A program made the translations under genes and the position numbers. Source: Acanthopleura granulata (taxonomy: Eukaryota; Mollusca; Polyplacophora; Chitonida; Chitonidae). Taken from it: DNA of 64,000 nucleotides. The stretch is from positions 5,438,759 through 5,502,758 of the forward strand of contig JABBOT010000080.1 of assembly GCA_016165875.1 (NCBI GenBank), given 5' to 3'. The stretch's first letter is position 1. Each line of letters starts with the position of its first letter. Of the stretch, positions 34,290 through 45,349 are shown piece by piece. Under the pieces are notes generated by a model. That model was not told where the DNA came from and searched no databases. It saw nothing but the letters and a program-made list of their open reading frames with translations.

Positions 34290-36300
34290 AAGTGACGTAC
34301 TGGGTAAGTAATGTTGTTCATCATTTAAGCAGCGAAGCTGACGCGGGTTGTAGTCGCCTGGTTTGATGTGAGGGCTATCCATTCAAGGGGACTGTCTGTT
34401 GTTGGATTATCGATTGAGAAGCGAACGTCAGTGATCTCTTGAGAGCTGGCGAAGCGAGTACCTTCTCCACTTTAAAGGTACTTTACCGTCTTGATTTAAC
34501 ATCAAAACTAGAGACTAATGATCAACGGCAGTTTCTACACACGTCTTATCTATAATCCTGCTATGTGTCGTGGCTATCGGTCAAGGATGATTCCGTTCTA
34601 CCAAATCAGATGGAGAAGAGGGACGGCTTATTAGGCTGTGCACTCGTTCTTGCCGATCTGATTGCACATGGTAATGCCTGGATGTGGTGGATTTAATTAG
34701 GTTTTGTAGCCCTCAGCTGGAAGCATATAGTCACATCTCTCCAACTTAATATCATTGATTCAACTAAAATTTGTCCTCTTAGAAAAGTTAGCGAAAACTG
34801 GTTGTCTTTGGCTGTCCTGGAATGATCATTTGAAGCCAGAATGTAATGCCAGATTTGTACAAATTGTAGCGATAAGCCTTTGAAGTCTACACTATTGTTA
34901 TCTTGTTTGATGAAAGTGGCTGCCGAAAGAATGCGTCAAACCAGAAAGGGAAGAATACCTCACCAAATGAAATTCACGACATTGTCCACTGACTTTTCTT
35001 GAAGCCGCTACCTGAGGAAATATTGTATTTAGTATAAAAATGTTTAAAAAACACACAGAAATAACAGAATTATTGCAATAATCTATTGTTGATAGAAATA
35101 GCATGATTTCATTTTCATAATTTCAAATCGAAGTATAGAAAAGCAGTATTCGTTTAATATTTACTCAATAAAACATAAATTTGGTAATATTTCCAAACCC
35201 ATTAAACCTACACACAAGACCCAAAATCGAGTTACGCCATTGAACAAGTATGCTGTGTCCCGTAATTCTTCATTATATTTCTTTGAATGTGATTCAACAG
35301 ACTGTAAAAATTTACAAATCGTCACACGTAATCAGCTAAGTCTGGTTTGTCGTCAAATTACCTCGACTAGGGGTCATTTAGACGGCTACCAAACCGGCAA
35401 GGAAAGAAATGACCAGCCAAATCACAGAAGTTAAAACTGCCTAACGCTTCTCTGTCTTAGAGTAAACGTCTATGTGGCTACTCTGTAGTTATCTGATTAG
35501 CTGAATGAGTAATTATTATTTTTAAATTAGCTTCGAAGCATAAATAAATTAAAGTAATAAATAGCAGATCACAACGATAATGTCATCTTCATTTTTGCTA
35601 TGAAACAGGTTTTAAACCATGGGCTCTAAATTGACATCAAAAAGTTGAGGTGAAATAACAACAATGCATGCCTTGTGATGATTTGTGAGCTTTATCTTCC
35701 ATTTTCTCCATTTAATAAATAAAAAACTTTGAGAAATTGGACACAGAACAATTTGAAATCTGAAATTTCTTCTCCCTTGCGACCTCCACACGTGAAAAGG
35801 GATTGTGCGGTAACTTTCAAAATCGAAGACAAAAGGCTTTAATCGTTATGGAATATTTTCTTTGTGAAACGAGCTAGATAGAATTATTAGCCGTCTGACT
35901 GAGTTTGCATCTACGCTTAGCCTTCAATCTTTTTGTGAAACTGGCCTCGACGACGACAGTGTAATATTTGGGATATGGTCGCAAGAAACGGGTTTAACTG
36001 GTATCTTGTCAGGGTGTCATCCTAACTGATTATGTAAATGTTTACAAAATAACAACTTACACCCCTCTGCAACCTGTGTACATAAGCATAGAAAATGCAG
36101 TGATGTTAACTATTAGATGCCACTGTTCTATAATTACTTAATGCACTGTCTTGTCCCAACGTTTGGTAAAGAATCACAAGAACGCGGTTCTTAATGATAT
36201 TAACTTACATTACGGCGGGTATTGTTTCACGCCAGCAGAAAATCTTTCGTTATTGGTACAGTGTTGTCCATTCGCTGCCATCCACTAAATGTACTGGTAA
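34290..36300 (-). repeat. Linker blocks a and b, inverted copy (left arm of large inverted repeat)
   Basis: The reverse complement of this segment matches 45350-47200. At 34442-34460 'gaagcgagta' mirrors 'tactcgcttc' at 47010. At 34480-34510 'accgtcttgatttaacatca' mirrors 46948-46979. At 34659-34688 'tgcacatggtaatgcctgga' mirrors 46783-46813. At 36011-36046 'agggtgtcatcctaactgat', then 'gtaaatgtttaca', mirrors 45562-45596. Alignment weakens between about 35100 and 35950. The axis lies near 40.8 kb. No conserved reading frame was seen. Confidence 0.75.
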
Positions 36301-37364
36301 TTTACCAAAGGTATATGGTTTCCGCCGGTAACAAAGGCTTCGTTTTATCAATGAATGAAAAATTCCCGTGTGTGGCATTACACAAAAACGTTTTACCAAA
36401 GCAGTAAATTAATATTTTCTCCCACATACTTGAAAAGCTCTAGTAAATTTGCAAATCGATTCTTTTGGGAGCGTATATAGTTACTTTCCTGAAACGTGAT
36501 ACAAACTAAACTCAACTCGTTCACTTTACTCATTTTAACGTACTAGGTCGCTTGGGTGATAAAAGCCGGCGAGAAAAATTGCAGTTAAAGGATAATACGC
36601 CTCTGAGGTCTGTCCTACACCCCATCAGGATGTGGAATTAAAACCATATTTCACACTGCTATGGACCTAAAGTATAAATAGGCGCTGGTAGGCTAAAAGG
36701 GATTGGCACCTTGACAAAGTCCCAGTGAGTATAATGTAATTGTCGTTGAAAGCGTTCGAATGTATATGTACATGTAACAGCAGCACAGAAATATATATTT
36801 AAATAGCGCCGTAGCACATGACATCTGCGCTCAATGAGAACAACGTAAACCCAACCTCTCATCAATTTACCGGAGGGTTTTATTCTACTTGGTCATGTAA
36901 GCGTTTAAGAAGTAATGACTTACACGCACCCTCCCACCATGTGTTAAGAAGTATTAGTTTAAAAAAAAAACTTACGTTAATGTTAAATGCAATTTAACAT
37001 CACTGACATAGGCCTTACTGACATAGAATTAGGCAAAGAACTGAGTTTTCATCACATTTAGCAGATTTATATACAATAGCAAGAATTAAGGTCATTGATT
37101 TTGAAGCTCAGTAGTAGCTGATGCCAGTGTCTGCTTCGACATTTACAGTGGTTGTATGTTACTTTGTTCAGATATGTTAGAGATGGTGGGTCGTTATTGG
37201 GGAGATGTAAGCAAATCGTATTATGGTCATCACAAAGAAGGGTATCCGGAGAATAGCTGAGGGTGTGGACAATCTCTGAAGCTCAGTGACAGTGTCTAAA
37301 CACGGTACGACCCGTGTATACGTATAACTCACGAACGGCTACGCATGTAGCATGGTCAAAATTC

Positions 37365-37446
37365 GGATGGTCGTGGGTTTCACCCGAGGTCTATAACTGA
37401 AATATTCCTGAGTACAGCGGAAAACACCACCCAGATGAATAAATGC
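37365..37446 (+). mobile_element. SINE family A, 3' fragment
   Basis: Plus strand: 'cggatggtcgtgggtttcac', a deletion, then 'ctgaaatattcctgagtaca', 'gcggaaaacaccacccag' and the short 'atgaataaat' tail. Confidence 0.7.
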
Positions 37447-37932
37447 AACAGGGCATCGCTTTTGCATGTCACCAGTAAGGGACAACCTTAAAACAAGGCT
37501 AGCCCATTAGAGAAAAAATTGTGTATCTTAAAATTTCGTTAGCATACATGTGAGCTCAAGACCCGAATCAGCTAGTCAGTAATGGTCACACGAAGACTGA
37601 TCGGTATACACGTAACAATCGGAGAGAAACTCCAGTTGAGTCGCGTCGGTATTTCATGTCAGTTTAGCACCCGACACAACAGTTGAGCTAAGTTTGATTT
37701 TCAGCTCTCTTCTTTGTCTAGATTGAAGTGCTACTCTGATCAGAATGCAAAATAGGTAGAAATATTAAAGTTATATGAAAGAACTCTTACGGAACAAACC
37801 TAACACCCTGGTTCAAACAGATTTTTAATGAATAATACTACTTAACCGATGTAGCTCAAGATTCTTTAAAAACAAAATCTTGGGTTGTGTTCATGAGATT
37901 TTCTTGATGTTGACGTGATAATATTCTTTATA

Positions 37933-38017
37933 TGACGTCGAATCAGGCAGATGTGATGTCGAATGAGGCATTACTGCAGCGATGACTGTGGATACACGTC
38001 AGCCATTTCTGACGTCA
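37933..38017. promoter_or_regulatory. CRE-like GACGTC motifs
   Basis: GACGTC at 37934-37939 and a full palindromic TGACGTCA at 38010-38017, with 'cgtgacgtgac' just downstream. TGACGTCA is the binding consensus of CREB/ATF bZIP factors. No associated gene is identifiable, so function is speculative. Confidence 0.3.
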
Positions 38018-39310
38018 TGTGTTCGTGCGTGACGTGACACCAGGCAAAGTGAAAAGGACAGAAAAAATTTCTTTCCGTATCCTCTGATGAAACGTACAAT
38101 ATCTGTTTTAATAGCGTGCAATGTTTTCACAAAAGCATTTCAGGCTATCTAAATCTTTATCACCTCATCTTGCTTTTAAAAATGGTGTTTTCACACCAGA
38201 GTAACCCTTTAACACTTCACATGCAGTAGCGCTCAAGGGCTTGCTCACAGGCTGCATCAACAATTTCATGCGAATCATCGAGTACTATAACATTATGGAT
38301 CGAATACATCACACAAACTACACACAAATAAGCTGTTCATGGGGCATGAAGTACAAAGCGGGCAGTGTCTGGACGAAGTAGGTTGTTTTGCCTCGTCTTT
38401 AATCGTAGTCATATCAGATCAGACCATCCAAATTAGAAGACATCACCTTAAGGAAAGTATGGGCATTGCAACAGATCAGGCACACCATCTCCAGAGGTCT
38501 GTCACACCATGGTTCGTGGCTTAGCGACATGAAATGTCAGCCGGAGTATAATTCAGGTTATTTCCGCTCATCACGGCGTGGTAATCCAGACGGTGATTGT
38601 ACGCCAGTAAAACTAGTCCAACCCGGTGCCCATCTCCAGGAAACAGTCCCAGACCAACCCTTTAAGAGAGGATTGGATAAGTCAAGATCCCACTTTCCGG
38701 TTACCAATTCTGTGTGTTATTTCGCGCCTCGTTTGAGTAGTATCAATTTCCGGTCACTGCGTCTACGCTTGAGGACAACCTACACAATTGTATGCTAGAT
38801 GCTTCCGGGGAATACCATACATGTACTCTATAAAATGGATTGACAGGTTTTACTCTACCGAACCACCTCAAGGAATTCCTGCCCAAATCTTAATCCCAAA
38901 AGCTCTTTTGAAGACTGTAAGCCTAATCACTTAGTGAACATCTAGTATTATCTCCTTATAATTAGTCGACGGCTACCATTCCCAAGCATCTGTAATCCTT
39001 TCGCATTGCAGACGCCCAGACGGTTGAATAGGCTCCCTGAGAGCCATTAGACCCTAATGACCCTAGGTAAATTTATTTTGCGGATTTGCCCTCTTGTCTT
39101 CAAAAGCTCTTCCCAAAATCTGATGCTAAAGACCCAGAGGTCGATCGGTTTGCATAGCATGTACACAGCATCTACACAGAAACATCTTTGTTTCCTCAGC
39201 TGTTTCATTCATTAAAGGGAAATAGCTCGAAAAAATGAACTTCTGGTGTGTGAAAAGACAATTGAAAACTGTATCTATAAATATCTTAGCTGACTTTTTT
39301 AGATTTTTTG

Positions 39311-39575
39311 TCAAATGCTTTGATTGTATGGTGAGGTTTACGGACTATATTGATAATGTGGTTCGCCAGTGACGTCACGCAGACATTTCTCTGGTCCTAC
39401 AGCAGAAATTTGATGTCATATTAGCATTTCATACACAGGAAAACATTACAGGAGTACTCTTCACAAGTCCTTATTCAGAGGTGAATATAAAGGTGTACAC
39501 AAATTTTGTGACGGCACAGGAGAACAAAATTGTCAATATGGTTCATGAAACCCACCATACAATCAAAACATTTGA
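39311..39575. mobile_element. 265-bp MITE with about 50-bp terminal inverted repeats
   Basis: The left end (tcaaatgctttgattgtatg, then 'gtgaggttta' and 'attgataatg') is mirrored by the right end ('caatatggttcatgaaaccc', then 'accatacaatcaaaacattt' and 'ga'). The interior lacks coding capacity and contains TGACGTCA at 39370-39377. It interrupts unit 1 of the array at a point where unit 3 is continuous. The transposon superfamily is unknown, and the target-site duplication is unclear in the flanking T-rich sequence. Confidence 0.8.
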
Positions 39576-40089
39576 TTTATGTTCATTTTAATGGGAAAAA
39601 AACAAACTAAAAAAGTCAGGGTAGGTATTTTCAGATACAGTTTTTCATGGTCTTTTCACGCACCAAAACTCTATTTTTACGAGGTCTTTCCGTTTCAGAG
39701 ATGTCTGCCGTCAGGTATTTCACGTTTTCTTTATCTGTATACTTCTTGGTGCCCCTGGGTTTCACAGACCTCACCTGAGTGCCCTGGGCTTGCACTATCT
39801 CCTGTAATCGAACATAAAGATCTTGTATGGACATTTGCCCTACCGCGACGGTGGTCAACACCCGACAGTCACTGGCACAACATGTAGCAGTCACATAAGG
39901 GCTTCCCCATTCAGGTGTGATAACGGGTTTTATCGCAAATAACTGACGTAAGAGATCAGGAAGCGAGAATTCACATGCGGTGCATGCGCAGTAGCAGTGT
40001 AACTGTTTTATACCCTGCGGATTATGTCATTTCCTTTTGTTATTTCCCAGAAATCAACTACAATAAGGGAGGAGTCGGATGTGAGTATT

Positions 40090-40111
40090 TATATATATAT
40101 ATATATATATA
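40090..40111. repeat. (TA)11 microsatellite
   Basis: An uninterrupted TA run of 22 bases within block d of unit 1. The corresponding places in units 2 and 3 have only short 'tatata' or unrelated sequence, so the expansion is specific to this unit. Confidence 0.95.
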
Positions 40112-41402
40112 GCTGCTAAAGAATACCAAATTAAGCGAATCACACATGAAGTAAGGACTATTTGCTTTATGCTCAATAGATCAATGCATGATGCCAATTC
40201 GGTCAGATCGCCTTGGATTTTTAAGTTTTAATTTTTAAATTTTTTAGCTGCAATCATTATTGTCTTACTGGTTTCTCCACAAAGGCAATGGTTATCGGGT
40301 AATTCTGTCAAAGACAAACATTTTTGACCAGTGTCCTCCGAAGACAATCTTCACAACGAAAGTTGCGGACTTTTCTGTCTTTATTGGATGTATGTAGATA
40401 ATCACATCAAATGAATATCGTATACATAGAAAACTCGTCTTGAGTCCTGATGTTCCAGTTAAATTTTCATTTGATTCAGTTTGGAGGTCGTCTTTATTAA
40501 CATTTTCGACGTTGGAAAAATCTCATTTTGGACTAAATCAGACATAGAGTGATGCCTGAACAAATTAACTGAAACTGTTATAAGCTTCAAGACGTGGTCA
40601 CTTAGAAATCTAGCGACGAGGAGCAGTATAATTGTAGATGTTGGGCAGAATCATCTGTCCTTAAACAACACATATTAACGCTTCACAGTACGACTATGAT
40701 GCAAAAGATGGCACTATATTTTTTGCTGTTGTTAACGTTGATCGTTGGCCTTTGTCTCCCTACGTCCCGGATAACGAGGTCGAAACTTTTCCGGTCATAT
40801 GTACTTCAAGTCTCTCCGTGGAAGTCCGGAAAATGTGTTTGTGTCCGAAAGTACACAGTCATGGAAGTTGTTTGGACAGTCGAGGATGAAATAGAGGTGT
40901 GAAGTGATCATCAAGCAAGAGGCCTCGTGCCAGCAACGAGAGTCCTGTCAGTCTTCAGTAGAACCGATGGCTGGAAAGAGATCAAACAATATCGAAAAAC
41001 ATCGCCGCTGTTTGTTTTACTTGCAACACTTGATACGGCATTTTCTTTACGCTGATTTCAGAGTTTGCCGAGGATAGCCTACTCCACTGTCAATGGTAGG
41101 CTGGGCAAATTAGTCAAGTGCTTGGGCACCCAATGTCATTCGAGGACTGTAAATCATGAGAAGTTTCCTGTTTATGGAAATCAGCGGTGTCTATGTCAGA
41201 GTAAAAGGGAGCACCGATTATTATCCGTCTGAAATTTCAAAAATGCTTGATCAAACTTCAATATTTCTTAGCGGTAAAACTCTCGGATTGGTGTCATCTC
41301 TTTAACGGTATTATGTAGTCCTGAAAGCTATTTACATATTTCCTTTATTGGTGATAACCGAAAAATCCTCGAAAATGATAGTGAATTGCAGTGCAGTGCG
41401 TT

Positions 41403-41802
41403 GCGAGAACTTGAGAATGCGAGATTAAGGAAAACCGCAACAGATTAGCACGTTTTAGCACATCCTCGACTGTGGTGTTTTCGCCCTGCAAAATGCCCCA
41501 CGGCCCAAGATTCCGTGGACCTTTTCTGCGTTTTCGAGCCGCACGCTTAAAAACCACGCGGCTCCAGAACTCGAGAACCCTGCGAGATGAGCGCAAATCT
41601 CGCAAGATTTTGACAATTTCACCTTGCCGAGTTCTCTAGTCGTGTGGTTTTTAAAACGTGCGGGCACGAAAGCACGCAGAAAGTTGCCGCTGGTTTCCGA
41701 GTGGCGAGGCATTTTGCAGCGCGAGAATACGAGAGTAGAGATCGCGCGAAAACGTGCTAATCTCGCGCGGTTTTGCCTAATCTAGGATTCTCGGCTTCTC
41801 GA
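41403..41802. repeat. Foldback element: about 400-bp near-palindrome
   Basis: Two arms (about 41403-41600 and 41605-41802) are imperfect reverse complements around 41602. Matched pairs: 'aaaaccgc' 41431-41438 with 'gcggtttt' 41767-41774; 'gcaaaatgcc' 41488-41497 with 'ggcattttgc' 41708-41717; 'aaaaaccac' 41549-41557 with 'gtggttttt' 41644-41652. The element is CpG-rich ('gatcgcgcgaaaacgtgc', 'tctcgcgcggttttgcc') and unlike its neighbours. A further segment (41803-41838) repeats the 'tcgtggtttt-aaa-gtgcgg' part of the arm. It lies between units 1 and 2 where block c of unit 2 would be expected. It is probably a foldback/MITE-type transposon. Confidence 0.85.
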
Positions 41803-41829
41803 GGGTCGTGGTTTTAAAAGGTGCGGCTC

Positions 41830-43540
41830 GAGGACTGGAGTGTCTGCACCCGTCTTCCACAGGTTTATCCACGTCTCCTAGTTAACTATTCCCAGAATGT
41901 AAAGATAAACGACCAGAACTCCTTTAGGTTTAATACTTGTAACATCTACACAGAAGCACCGTTGTTTCCTCGGCCGCTTTATTCAGTAGGAGATATAATA
42001 AACTGGGGACAGATATGTACTGAAGCTCTTCACACCTGGCTACGGCTGTCAGCGGCACAGCATGTGGCAGTCCCCGAGGGCTTCCCGCCTCAGGTGTGAC
42101 GGGTTCTCAGGCACACAACCGCAGTAACAGATCACGAAAAAGGAGAGAATTCACAGGCGATTTCTGCCCAGTAACAGTGTAACTGTTTTGTAATCTGCGG
42201 AATATGCCGTTTCCATTTGTTATTTCCGAGAAATCAGCTACAAAAAGGGAGGGGTCGGACGTGCACATACATTTAACTGGTAAAGAGCTACCAAGTCTGT
42301 CGAGTCACACCCGAAGTAAGGACCATTTGTTCAATGTAAATTAGATAAATGGACGAGGATTTTTGTAATTTTAGCTCTAGTCATTATTGTCTTATGGTTT
42401 TTCCCATAGAGGCGGAGGTTATGGGGTCATTCTATCATATGGAATCAAAATTAATCATTTCAACGATAGTTGCATGCTTTTCTACAAGTATTGAATATTC
42501 TTATAAATGGCATCAGATGAGCATAGTCCTGACATTCCGATAATCTCTCCAGTTTATTGAGTTTTGAGGTCGTACTTTCTGATAGACATGGTTAATATTT
42601 GCGACGTTGGAAAAATATTAATGGTGAACTTGAGACTTAGGCTGACGCCAAAAAAAAAAATCAACAAATTGGTATACGATAATTTAAAGCCTCGAATACC
42701 AAGAGCATGTAATCAGGGTTTGCCAGGGAATCTTTTTTTTTGGGGGGGGGGGAAACTGTTATCAGTGACAACACTTGGTACATTAGATATCAAGAGACAC
42801 TGTCGAGACATGTTACAGCAGATGTTTGTCAGCAACAGTCCAGATTAGTGCTTCTGTAATGGAGAAGATGGCGGTATCTTTGCGGTTGTTCCGCTGGTCC
42901 ATGACCTTTGTCTCTCTATGTCCCTGGTGACAACGTAAAAACTTCTCCGACCATATGTACTTCAAGCCACTCCGCGGGGGTCTAGAAAATCTGTTTTTCT
43001 CTGCAAGTCTTGACAGTCGAGGATGAAATAGAGGTGTGAAGTGATCATCGAGCGAGAGGCGTCGTGCCAGCAACAAGAGACCTGTCAGTCTTCAGTGCAA
43101 GTGATGGCTGTACTGAAGAAGAGGTCAAAACATGCTCAACAAACATCACTCCTAGATTCGTTTTCGTTGCAACACTTGACATTTGATATGGCCCTTTCTT
43201 TACATAGATTTTAGACTTTGCTGCCGATGACCTGCAGCATATTAGATAGTAGGTTGGGGAAATCAGTAAAGTGCTTGGTAACCCAATTATATCCGAGGAC
43301 TGTGAATTAGGCGAAGTGTCCGGTTTATAGAAATCGTGTGTGTCTGTGTCAGGGTAAAAGGGAGCTCCGATTATTATTTGTCTCAAAATTCACCGGATTT
43401 ATCGAGCTGCACTATTTCTCTTTGAAAAAAACGCTTTGATTGGTGCAATTTCAATAACGATATTAGGTAATATGTAAGCATGGAAAAGATTGACATATTC
43501 GCTTTATTAGCAATAATCGACTCAATGCCCGAAAGGGAAA
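41830..43540 (+). repeat. Modular tandem array, unit 2 (blocks d, e, f, g)
   Basis: The d anchor (ggcacagcatgtggcagtcc) is at 42054-42073. Block e at about 42355-42480 shares 'cattattgtcttatggtttt' and 'ggttatggggtcattctatc' with unit 3 and related forms in the others. Block f at about 42545-42660 contains 'gcgacgttggaaaaat', as in unit 1 ('ttcgacgttggaaaaat'). Block g is at about 42780-43540. Block c is absent and replaced by the foldback element. This unit is closest to unit 1. A (G)10 run and an (A)10 run lie inside it. Confidence 0.82.
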
Positions 43541-45349
43541 GTTTAATTTCAGTACAGTATGTTTAATATTTTTAATGTAAATAAGTGATAAAGTACCCCT
43601 CCATATAAATAAAATGCAAAACCCAAGCAAATCTACCTCAGCCTTCAGAACCGGAATTAGTTCTTTTAGCTGTGTGCTTGTATGCTAATGAGAATATTAA
43701 TTTTAGCATTGAATCTGTTTTCCAGATCGCTGCAAATAGGACGAGTTATGCGTGGATGTTATAAAGATCTCGCGATTTCGATAAGGTACGACCTATTTAC
43801 GACCCAAAAATGTTGAGAAACTCTGATCTTAATTTTGTTTCATGTGGTTGGTTACTCCTATACTTACATCTGCCGAGTTCGCACTGTTCTCGTTCAAAGA
43901 GACATGGTCGCCCAAACAGTAGATATCTTTTGCGTTATTCACAGAATGACCTGATTATTAGGTATTTTTCTTAAGGAGTAAAAGTTACAAACTTTTTGTT
44001 AATCCCATCACCAGAATTGTACGTTAAGTAAATATAACAAAAAAGACCCTGAAAAGTTTGTCAGAATGTTTGAATGAGGGACTGTCAATTCAGTGAAAAG
44101 GGAGCATGCGAAAGGCGCTCGGTAAACTTCATACAAAAGCAAACCTGGCTGAAGAAGGACTTACGGCTCTCTTCTTGCAGGATTGGCCAAAAATAGGAGT
44201 AAAACGGAGCTCAGCAGGTTGACAAGCAAGTCTAGAGTTGTAATTTGTGCCTAGCTGTCGCAAAACTGCTGATTGATAGGTGGGTGCAAATGTTCATGTT
44301 TTTGTGGCGAATAGGCAAACCTTTATGACTCATAGTTTAATGAGAATATTATTGGTTCATTATTGGTATTTATCAATGCTGTTTATGCTGCTACTCTCTA
44401 CTTGTATCTCTGTGTATCAAAGTTCGACATTATCCGAGTTCGTGTCGCCAATATCGAATGATCCCGAACGCCTGCAGATTAACCTCGGTTGAATATTAAT
44501 GAGGCTAAATGTACCGCCCTGTGTGTGTTGAATTCGAATAATACCAGGACTCTCCGTGCTCGTACACCATATATTTAATTTCAACATGACTGATTAGTTT
44601 ATGAATGAATTCGCTGGAATTTGTTTAAAAATCCGAATTGTGAGCGACCGTGTTTCCGTAATAAGGAAGAAATCGTTTATTTCATAACAATGCGTTCAGC
44701 ATCGTTAGAAAATACATTTGTTCAATCCGGGTGACAATGGTACTATAAACCGCCGGGCTTTGCCCAGGTGCTAATCGCTTTTAGCCCACCCATGTGACCT
44801 CGTGATAGCTGTAATGGCCTTGTAGTGTTCAGTTGGTTGAATTCTGCAGCCTGATGAAGTGTAGCACAGGCAATTGTCTCTCAATTACGACTGTTTCGTC
44901 TGGTTCAAACGTCATAGCGACCTTAAATGAATACACTTAAACATATATAATGGACAAGAACGGAGTTTCTTTTGCTTAACGATTCATTAAAGTAACAGTG
45001 GTCCTAAGTCACTTGTCTGTTTCAAATGTTCTAGTTAGACCTTTGTTGTTGAACCTTTAAGAAAGTGCAAGAAAAAAACATGTGCTGATCCAAGGAACGT
45101 ACGTGTGGTTGCGCATTCGCAGAAATTGATTTGTGTTCTTAAGACATTGCTATTAAATGCCACATTCGAGCACGTTTTTTTTGTTGTATAGATCAACGCC
45201 AGTCAGCGTGATGTGTGCATGCCTCTTCTTACCCGACTGAAACTTCCTGTCCTTGGCAAGTATCCAGCTTTCCTACGTGAGACTTTCACTTTCGGGATCC
45301 ATTTTGGTGGGTGGCAATGAAGGGAAGACTGCGTCAACTACGGCGTTTC
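43541..45349. other. No gene recognised
   Basis: Sequence between unit 2 and the right inverted arm. I see no repeat partner, domain or RNA gene. Confidence 0.4.

Larger units (their letters stand above)
36301..38480. other. No gene recognised (SINE fragment and GACGTC motifs inside)
   Basis: Apart from the SINE fragment at 37365-37446 and the GACGTC motifs near 37.93-38.02 kb, nothing is recognised. Confidence 0.4.
38480..41380 (+). repeat. Modular tandem array, unit 1 (blocks c, d, e, f, g)
   Basis: This unit shows all five blocks. The block c anchor ctttccggttaccaattctg is at 38693-38712 and the block d anchor ggcacaacatgtagcagtca at 39874-39893. Block e is at about 40200-40350, block f at about 40450-40600 and block g at about 40690-41380. 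In block g a 32-base run ending at 40912 is identical to 43018-43049 in unit 2. A MITE (39311-39575) interrupts the c-d junction. Open frames such as 40696-40902, which starts with a signal-peptide-like stretch, are not conserved in the other units. Confidence 0.82.

Noticed and set aside
33981..34382. A 133-codon minus-strand frame.
   Set aside because: It overlaps the inverted linker repeat, is not preserved in the other linker copies, and shows no domain.
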